Shown piece after piece: positions 1 through 4,497 of a DNA stretch of 8,598 nucleotides. The first letter of the stretch is position 1, and each line of letters starts with the position of its first letter. The DNA comes from Muribaculaceae bacterium (GTDB lineage: Bacteria; Bacteroidota; Bacteroidia; Bacteroidales; Muribaculaceae), in contig VSPF01000123.1 of NCBI GenBank assembly GCA_009775195.1, forward strand, positions 1-8,598. Reading direction: 5' to 3'. The notes under the pieces are model-generated. The model saw only the letters and a program-made list of their open reading frames with translations. It did not search any database and was not told the DNA's origin. The translations under genes were made by a program, and so were the position numbers.

Positions 1-11
1 TATTGGTTTGC

Positions 12-53
12 AAATTTTTGTCCTTTCTGATTTTATGTCTTTATGTTTCTTCC
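12..53 (+). repeat. Pyrimidine-rich intergenic repeat, left copy
   Basis: This pyrimidine-rich stretch begins with AAATTTTTGTCC and ends with a TTATGTTTCTTCC-like segment. A shorter relative lies in inverted orientation at 2335-2368. The two share the same first 12 bases and a similar TTGTTTCC end, and the left copy is about 8 bases longer in the middle. Both lie next to a TGCAAAGTTA box. Related TTATGTCC/TTATGCCC strings recur inside the larger repeats near 2771 and 4371. It is probably a member of a dispersed intergenic repeat family. No hairpin or coding content is seen. Confidence 0.4.
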
Positions 54-59
54 GGTCTG

Positions 60-67
60 CAAAGTTA
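60..67 (-). promoter_or_regulatory. Candidate -7 box for a gene off the left edge
   Basis: On the minus strand this reads TAACTTTG, which fits the Bacteroides -7 consensus TAnnTTTG. It lies just downstream of the rhamnosidase stop and points left, so it would serve a gene beyond the window. No clear TTTG -33 element is seen 19-21 bases upstream. The same ten bases, TGCAAAGTTA on the plus strand, recur at 2382-2391 upstream of the rhamnosidase, which makes a shared promoter motif somewhat more credible. Confidence 0.3.
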
Positions 68-75
68 TCGCAGGG

Positions 76-2274
76 TCAGATTGTTACGTGGTGCGTGCCG
101 GGGGCGAGGGTGCGAGGTTTGCCTTTGACGGTGATTTGGGCGGTGGTGCCCTGGGGCACGGTGATGTCGGCGGCGATGCGGCTTCCTTTCTTTACGAGGG
201 AGACGGAGATGGTGCCGTAGTTGGTCTCGATTGACGTCGAGGCGCGTTTGAGTTTGCCGAGCTGCGGACTGATTTTGAAGGTCTTGAAGCCGGGCGAGGT
301 AGGCTCGATGCCGCAGATTTTCTGGCACATCAGCGTGAGCGGGCCGCCGCTCCAGGCATGGTTGAGCGTACCGCCGCCAAAGCCTTCGGCCCCGATGCCC
401 CAGCCCTCGAAGAGCGTGGTATAGTCCTTGTAACCGAGCATCTTGGCATAGCGCCTGTGCATACGGTCAATAGCTCGTTGCGGCTGGCCCATGATGAAGA
501 GGGCCTCGAGGACATACTTCTCCATATACGGACTGGCATTATACTCGGTGTCGAGGAGCTTGACTATGTCGGGATAGCGGTTCTCGGGAGCGAGGCCCGA
601 CACCACGGCCATGGCCTGGCTGCGGTCGTCGGTGGGGTTGGTATATCCGGGCGAACGATACTCGGTGCCGGTCCAATATGTGCTGTCGAAATTATCTTTG
701 ATAGCCGTCATCTTGCTATCAATCATGGCAATGTCATCGTCTTTGCCAAGCATGCGCGCAAACTCGCGTTCACCTTTGAGGGCGAGATAGTACCAGCAGT
801 TGGTGAGGATGTCGAGGTCGATATTCTCGCCCCAGTCGCCCCAGGTCCAGTCGCCGGCGCGGTTGGTCATAAGGCCGTTTTCGCCCGGTTGCCACACTTC
901 GTGGAGGTAGCGGTGCAGGGGCTCGTAGATGTCGGCAACGAAGGTGCTGTCGCCGCTGTAGAAGTACTGGGTATAGAAGCCGTAGTAGCCGACCGAGGCA
1001 AGCATCTGCAGGGGCAGTTCGCGATGCCAGTTGCCCGAGGGCACGGGGCTGTAGATTACGCCGTCGTCGCGCTGCCAGTTCATCAGCTCGTAGATGCCCT
1101 TGACGGCCAGTTTGTGGGCCGAGGGAGTGAGGGCATAGAAAGTCTCGCCGAGCTCGTTGACCTCGTCGCCCCACCACTGGGCGCGTTCGCGGTCGGGGCA
1201 GTCCATATAGTTGTCGCGCATGGTGATATAGAGCGTCCGGGCCGAGCGTTTGTAAAGCTCCTCGAGGAATGGGTCGTCGCAGGTGAAGGTACCCGCCAGT
1301 TCGGTGTCGTAGCCCGTCTCGCGGAATTTGAGGTCGAGCACTTCGACTCCCTCGGGCACGATATAGAGCATCTCGTGGCCGTTGAGCCAGCCGAGGCTTT
1401 CGTATTCCTGCACGCCGTCGCGAGTCACATATTCGGCGCGCATATTATAGGTCGAGCCGCCCATATAGTTGTCGGTCTGCATACGGATTGTCTTGCCGGC
1501 CGGGGCCGAGACTTTGAGATAGGGTGTCATCTGGCAGTTGTAGGGCAGGCGGCAGACGATGGTGTCGCCCGAGCGGCGCGTGCTTTCGTAGGGCTTGAGG
1601 CCGTAGTCTTTCCACATCGGTATGGGACGCTCTACGAGCTTGCCGAAGGGCGAGTTTGTGGCGTCGGCGATATAGAAAGCGCCGGGGAGCTTGCCATTGT
1701 AGCCGGGCATATTCCAGCCGCCGCGCTCCTTGCGGGCATCGAAGCGGATGTTGCTCTCGGCGAGGCGGAAGTTGGGGTACGGGGCCTCGGTGTCGCCGTA
1801 GGCATCGTAGACGTCGCTCTGCCAGGTGTTGTCAGATAGTATGGTGACCTCGGGGGAGACTGCCTCGAAGAAGAGTCCGGCCGAACCGCTGTTGACGTGG
1901 GCGAAACCGTTTTTGCCGAAGTGCCACACGAGTATGGCAATGGTGTTGTCGCCGGGCCTAAGGTAGGGGGCGATGTCTACGCGGTCGAAGTAGGTAGCGT
2001 TCGGTTCGGGGCCGCGTTTCAGGCCGCCCTCGAAGACGGCCATCTCGCCGTTGAGCCACATCCAGTATTTGGTGTCGGCGGCGATGTCGGCCATGAGTGT
2101 GTCTGGCACTTGGTCGAGCTTTATGTCTTTACGGAATATGAGCCATGTGTTTGGCTGGCCCTGTGCGGTCTCGGGGGCTATCCACACTGCCTTGCGGTCA
2201 GATGAACGGGCATCGAGCGCAAACGATAGCGCGACATAGAGCAAAAGGGCAAACTTGCAGAGAAAATTATTCAT
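76..2274 (-). CDS. Secreted GH78-family alpha-L-rhamnosidase-like glycoside hydrolase
   Basis: A complete 732-aa protein predicted to release terminal alpha-L-rhamnose from plant or microbial glycans in the periplasm or outside the cell. Residues 1 to about 22 form a signal peptide (short polar start, then a hydrophobic run LLLYVALSFAL) without a lipobox cysteine. A jelly-roll-like N-terminal part with WIAP at 31-34 leads to the (alpha/alpha)6 barrel. DCPDRERAQWWGD at 358-370 matches the GH78 signature DCPxRxE..GW.GD, so E363 and D370 are likely acid-side residues. LFEGWG (E623) followed by TLNHAWSGGP at 637-646 matches the region holding the general base. The C-terminal beta domain (about 655-732) resembles the GH78 C-terminal domain. 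The WWGD version of the signature departs from the usual GWTGD, so linkage specificity is uncertain. The ATG at 2274 is chosen because it opens the signal peptide. No neighbouring polysaccharide-utilisation genes are visible, and the exact substrate is unknown. Confidence 0.88.
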   Translation of the reverse strand: MNNFLCKFALLLYVALSFALDARSSDRKAVWIAPETAQGQPNTWLIFRKDIKLDQVPDTLMADIAADTKYWMWLNGEMAVFEGGLKRGPEPNATYFDRVDIAPYLRPGDNTIAILVWHFGKNGFAHVNSGSAGLFFEAVSPEVTILSDNTWQSDVYDAYGDTEAPYPNFRLAESNIRFDARKERGGWNMPGYNGKLPGAFYIADATNSPFGKLVERPIPMWKDYGLKPYESTRRSGDTIVCRLPYNCQMTPYLKVSAPAGKTIRMQTDNYMGGSTYNMRAEYVTRDGVQEYESLGWLNGHEMLYIVPEGVEVLDLKFRETGYDTELAGTFTCDDPFLEELYKRSARTLYITMRDNYMDCPDRERAQWWGDEVNELGETFYALTPSAHKLAVKGIYELMNWQRDDGVIYSPVPSGNWHRELPLQMLASVGYYGFYTQYFYSGDSTFVADIYEPLHRYLHEVWQPGENGLMTNRAGDWTWGDWGENIDLDILTNCWYYLALKGEREFARMLGKDDDIAMIDSKMTAIKDNFDSTYWTGTEYRSPGYTNPTDDRSQAMAVVSGLAPENRYPDIVKLLDTEYNASPYMEKYVLEALFIMGQPQRAIDRMHRRYAKMLGYKDYTTLFEGWGIGAEGFGGGTLNHAWSGGPLTLMCQKICGIEPTSPGFKTFKISPQLGKLKRASTSIETNYGTISVSLVKKGSRIAADITVPQGTTAQITVKGKPRTLAPGTHHVTI

Positions 2275-2289
2275 TGATAGTTTTTTATA

Positions 2290-2317
2290 GTTTAGAGTTT
2301 AGGGTTTAGAGTTTAGA
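2290..2317 (+). repeat. Four-copy GTTTAGA heptad tandem repeat
   Basis: Four contiguous 7-bp units read GTTTAGA, GTTTAGG, GTTTAGA, GTTTAGA, differing at one base. They lie 16-43 bases upstream of the rhamnosidase start, inside its likely 5' leader. A run of this kind can gain or lose units by slippage and so change leader length. No regulatory role is shown by the sequence. Confidence 0.75.
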
Positions 2318-2334
2318 GGGCGCCGGGGCAGAGA

Positions 2335-2368
2335 GGAGGAAACAAAAAGTCAAAAGGGACAAAAATTT
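2335..2368 (-). repeat. Pyrimidine-rich intergenic repeat, right copy (inverted)
   Basis: Read on the minus strand, this begins AAATTTTTGTCC and ends TTGTTTCCTCC, matching both ends of the copy at 12-53 with a shorter middle. It lies between the candidate rhamnosidase promoter and the start codon, so it would be transcribed in the leader. The leftward transcript predicted from 60-67 would carry the complementary version. Confidence 0.4.
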
Positions 2369-2383
2369 CTTTGTTATAGACTG

Positions 2384-2391
2384 CAAAGTTA
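2384..2391 (-). promoter_or_regulatory. Candidate rhamnosidase promoter -7 box
   Basis: On the minus strand this reads TAACTTTG followed by CA, a good match to the Bacteroides -7 element TAnnTTTG. Transcription would begin about 7 bases further left, near 2377, giving a leader of roughly 100 nt before the ATG at 2274. A convincing TTTG -33 element is not seen at the usual spacing, so the call rests on the -7 box and its position. The leader contains the heptad repeat and the pyrimidine-rich repeat. Confidence 0.45.
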
Positions 2392-2460
2392 CGAAAATAA
2401 GTGAATTTTGCTAACTTTTATGGTGCCTAATTATTCCATTCAGAGGTGCAATAATTATGA

Positions 2461-2632
2461 ATTCAAGTTTCGCAAGTATGCAACTTGCTCACTGTTAGTA
2501 GTCTTTAGGTTATAGGTTATGGCTTGATAAATGCAAATATCAATATTATTAGCAATAACAATTATCAATTTAAGCTAACCACTAAACGATAAACTATTAA
2601 CAGTGGCAAGTCTCAGACTTGCGAAACTTAAG
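2461..2632. mobile_element. MITE-like 172-bp imperfect palindrome
   Basis: The two ends are inverted repeats. AAGTTTCGCAAGT at 2465-2477 is the exact reverse complement of 2617-2629. Pairing continues inward: ACTTGC 2483-2488 with 2606-2611, CACTGTTA 2490-2497 with 2598-2605, GGTTA 2515-2519 with 2576-2580, and TTGATAA 2524-2530 with 2562-2568. Each arm is also a small hairpin of its own; on the right, GCAAGTCT and AGACTTGC flank one base (2606-2622). TTATGA occurs directly outside both ends (2455-2460 and 2633-2638) and could be a target-site duplication. There is no coding capacity. The element is AT-rich, so some inner pairing may be chance, but the outer arms are not. Alternatives are a palindromic intergenic repeat or a structured RNA. 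Confidence 0.55.
2606..2622. repeat. Perfect 8-bp hairpin in the right arm of the palindrome
   Basis: GCAAGTCT, one C, then AGACTTGC form an uninterrupted inverted repeat. The corresponding left-arm version at 2472-2488 has 6-bp arms around ATGCA. No T-tract follows on either strand, so it is not a clear intrinsic terminator. It fits better as substructure of the 2461-2632 element. Confidence 0.6.
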
Positions 2633-2684
2633 TTATGAAAAGAATGATTGCAGCGGTAGGAACTTGTCACCGGGCGAGCATTTA

Positions 2685-2830
2685 TGTAGAAATTCCCTAT
2701 TATACTCGTCAAAATCCCCGAAAATTCTCGATTCCTCCCGCTTACTCTCGCTCCCCCCATAAAGCCCCCTTTATGTCCCTTATGCCCTTTTGTTTCCTTC
2801 GCTCCATTCCGCCACATCAGAGGGCATTAT
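2685..2830. repeat. Long direct repeat, copy 1
   Basis: Bases 2685-2787 align without gaps to 4286-4388, with 96 of 103 positions identical. The differences are one T/G, a TCC/AAA triplet and three further single bases. Weaker similarity continues through a gap to about 2830, where both copies carry a CATCAG...GCAT segment. The core includes CTCGCTCCCCCCATAA and TTTATGTCCCTTATGCCC. It lies beyond the 3' end of the leftward ATPase/small-ORF pair. The short frames crossing it give low-complexity peptides and are not believed to be genes. Confidence 0.9.
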
Positions 2831-2876
2831 AGGAGCTTGCATCTCCGAGGCGAGCCATCGTCAAGGCGGCGTATTT

Positions 2877-3002
2877 CTAACTATCACATGATTGCTTTGT
2901 TTGTGTTATGTCAACCGCAATTGATATAGGAGGTATTGTTGCATTGATGTTTTGAACAAGCGCCAAGAGTGTTATTGCTATCGTAATCAATATCTTTTTC
3001 AT
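2877..3002 (-). CDS. Small secreted peptide or truncated exported protein (41 aa)
   Basis: The frame encodes a 41-residue product with a textbook signal peptide: MKK, then the hydrophobic run ILITIAITLLALV, and a likely cleavage near INA|TIP at residue 21. The remaining 20 residues (TIPPISIAVDITQTKQSCDS) hold one cysteine and match nothing I recognise. The ATG lies 16 bases after the ATPase stop on the same strand, so the two could share a transcript. After the TAG, the same frame stays open for 19 more codons (2820-2876) through an abruptly GC-rich stretch before a TGA at 2817-2819. It may be a genuine small exported peptide, or the 5' remnant of a longer exported protein broken by rearrangement. 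The signal peptide supports a coding origin; function is unknown. Confidence 0.45.
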   Translation of the reverse strand: MKKILITIAITLLALVQNINATIPPISIAVDITQTKQSCDS

Positions 3003-3018
3003 ATTTTTAGGTGGTTTG

Positions 3019-4230
3019 TTACAACTCCATTTTCAAAAACTCCCTAAGCCCCACATGCCCGATGCCGGGATAGTCGCTAAACTCTCCTCCAACAGGGTCG
3101 AGCGATACTACATATTTGGGATAATTGTCTTTTATGGCCGCAAGGTTGCCAAACTCTCGCCTGACAGTCTCGTCCGAGGCAAGCAGATATGCCACTTGTA
3201 TATATATGCGTCTCTCTGCCTTTGTCGCCACGAAATCTATCTCCCCGGCGCGGAGAATACCCACCTTGACCTCGAACCCTTGACGCCTCAGGTGGTTCCA
3301 CACCACGTTTTCCATTATTTTTTCGATACTCCCTCGTATGTTGAAACCGCAAAGATAATTGCGGATACCGTGGTCTGAAAAATAATGCTTGTTGTTCGAC
3401 TCGAGGAGCAACTTGCCATGTATGTCGAACCGTTCGATAGGAATTGCCAGGAAGGCGTCGCGCAGATATTTGAGATAATTCGACACCGTTTCTTCGCTAA
3501 TCTTTTCCCCTTTCGATGCCATATATCTGGCAATATTGCTAATCGATGTCGGTTTACCAACGTTATCGGCTACAAATCGCACTACATTTTCAAGCTGGCT
3601 TACATTGCGGATTTTTTCCCTCCTCACTATATCCTTGACAAGTATTGTGTTATAGACGCCTTCGAAATAGTCGTTTATTTGCGAGTGCTCTTCAGGCTTA
3701 AATGCGTGTAAGCCCGGTAGTCCGCCAATTCTCAGATACTGCATCAGGGCTTCGTCGCTGTCTTCTAAGTTGTGGAATTGCAGAAACTCACCATACGACA
3801 GGTTGTAAACCTTTATTTCGATATATCGTCCCGAGAGGTGTGTGCCAAGCTCGCTCGAAAAAATATAGGCATTGCTGCCGGTGGCAATCACCTGGCAGCG
3901 GTCTTCGGCATGTAGGCTCCGCAGGGCGTTCTCGTAATTTGCGATATCTTGTACCTCGTCAATCAGGAGATAGTTTTCAGCGCCCTCCGGAAGTCGGGCG
4001 ATAGCATAGTCATACAATTGCTTGGCAGTAGCGATGTCGCTGAACTCCTGTAGCTCCTTGTTGATATATACCACGTTGGCCCCTGGCCGATTTGCTTTGA
4101 GCCAGTCGCGGAACAGTTCGAGCACCTTACTCTTACCTACGCGGCGTTGGCCGACAAGTATAAGCATCATGCCGCGATTTATCAGTCCGGCAAGTTTTTC
4201 GATATATTGTGGGCGTGCAATCAGTTCCAT
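3019..4230 (-). CDS. AAA-type ATP-binding protein with DUF4143-like C-terminal domain
   Basis: A complete 403-aa protein. The N-terminal P-loop ATPase has Walker A GQRRVGKS at 27-34, Walker B YLLIDE at 87-92, a sensor-like VIATGSN at 114-120 and LSGRY at 132-136, the usual place of the arginine in this group. Residues about 195-270 include KDIVRREKIRN and a winged-helix-like segment. The C-terminal part has GEIDFVA at 329-335 and IQVAYLL at 344-350, resembling a degenerate PD-(D/E)xK nuclease-type core. Family members are common, often multicopy and accessory in Bacteroidales, and their role is not settled. The ATG at 4230 is preferred over a TTG at 4281 because a promoter-like box lies between them and the upstream residues look non-native. 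Base composition is visibly more AT-rich than the flanking enzyme and phage genes, suggesting separate acquisition. It is cytosolic by sequence and lies between the two long direct repeats. Confidence 0.88.
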   Translation of the reverse strand: MELIARPQYIEKLAGLINRGMMLILVGQRRVGKSKVLELFRDWLKANRPGANVVYINKELQEFSDIATAKQLYDYAIARLPEGAENYLLIDEVQDIANYENALRSLHAEDRCQVIATGSNAYIFSSELGTHLSGRYIEIKVYNLSYGEFLQFHNLEDSDEALMQYLRIGGLPGLHAFKPEEHSQINDYFEGVYNTILVKDIVRREKIRNVSQLENVVRFVADNVGKPTSISNIARYMASKGEKISEETVSNYLKYLRDAFLAIPIERFDIHGKLLLESNNKHYFSDHGIRNYLCGFNIRGSIEKIMENVVWNHLRRQGFEVKVGILRAGEIDFVATKAERRIYIQVAYLLASDETVRREFGNLAAIKDNYPKYVVSLDPVGGEFSDYPGIGHVGLREFLKMEL

Positions 4231-4246
4231 TATTATATTTTTTTTG

Positions 4247-4278
4247 CAAATATAGCAAACTATAATCGGTAAAACAAG
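4247..4278 (-). promoter_or_regulatory. Candidate ATPase-gene promoter
   Basis: On the minus strand, TATATTTG (4247-4254) fits the Bacteroides -7 consensus TAnnTTTG exactly. Twenty bases upstream is CTTG (4275-4278), a three-of-four match to the -33 TTTG. The -7 box lies 16 bases before the ATG at 4230, predicting a very short AT-rich leader with no Shine-Dalgarno sequence, as is common in this phylum. Confidence 0.5.
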
Positions 4279-4285
4279 CAAATTT

Positions 4286-4420
4286 TGTAGAAATTCCCGA
4301 TTATACTCGTCAAAATCCCCGAAAATTCTCGATAAATCCCGCTTCCTCTCGCTCCCCCCATAAGGCCCTCTTTATGTCCCTTATGCCCCTGTGCTCAATT
4401 CCTCCCCATCAGGCATATTT
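4286..4420. repeat. Long direct repeat, copy 2
   Basis: The second copy of the repeat at 2685-2830, in the same orientation. The ungapped 103-bp core is 4286-4388, and weaker similarity runs to about 4420 after a shorter linker than in copy 1. It lies between the ATPase promoter region and the phage genes, so the two copies bracket the ATPase and the small exported peptide. The 13-mer AATTTTGTAGAAA at its left edge (4281-4293) recurs at 4473-4485 in the promoter region of the phage gene. Confidence 0.9.
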
Positions 4421-4471
4421 CTTTTTTCACAATTTCTGATTTTTGCGCGACAGGACCCACCTCCCGGGGGT

Positions 4472-4479
4472 TAATTTTG
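4472..4479 (+). promoter_or_regulatory. Candidate promoter -7 box for the phage gene pair
   Basis: TAATTTTG fits TAnnTTTG and ends 18 bases before the ATG at 4498. The nearest upstream TTTG (4442-4445) is 26 bases away, longer than the usual 19-21, so the -33 element is poor. The leader between box and start is A-rich and has no Shine-Dalgarno sequence. If used, it would transcribe the 804-aa gene and the terminase together. Confidence 0.35.
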
Positions 4480-4497
4480 TAGAAAAAATTCAGAGCT

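Noticed and set aside
358..1839. A 493-codon open frame on the plus strand opposite the rhamnosidase gene
   Set aside because: It is a shadow of a GC-rich gene whose sense codons rarely create antisense stops. The translation has no recognisable domain, while the minus strand encodes a clear GH78 protein.
2575..2832. Short frames on both strands across repeat copy 1 and the MITE-like arm
   Set aside because: They consist mostly of repeat sequence, giving low-complexity strings such as KGHKGHKG, and the equivalent region at copy 2 does not preserve them. They are not supported as genes.
2685..4388. The 103-bp direct repeats as prophage attL/attR sites
   Set aside because: They bracket the ATPase rather than the phage genes, lie on one side of the phage module, and are not next to any integrase or tRNA gene.
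4456..4472. CCTCCCGGGGG region before the phage gene as a terminator hairpin or Shine-Dalgarno-like site
   Set aside because: The palindrome has no loop, the outer bases do not pair well, and it lies about 25 or more bases from the start codon, too far for a ribosome-binding site.
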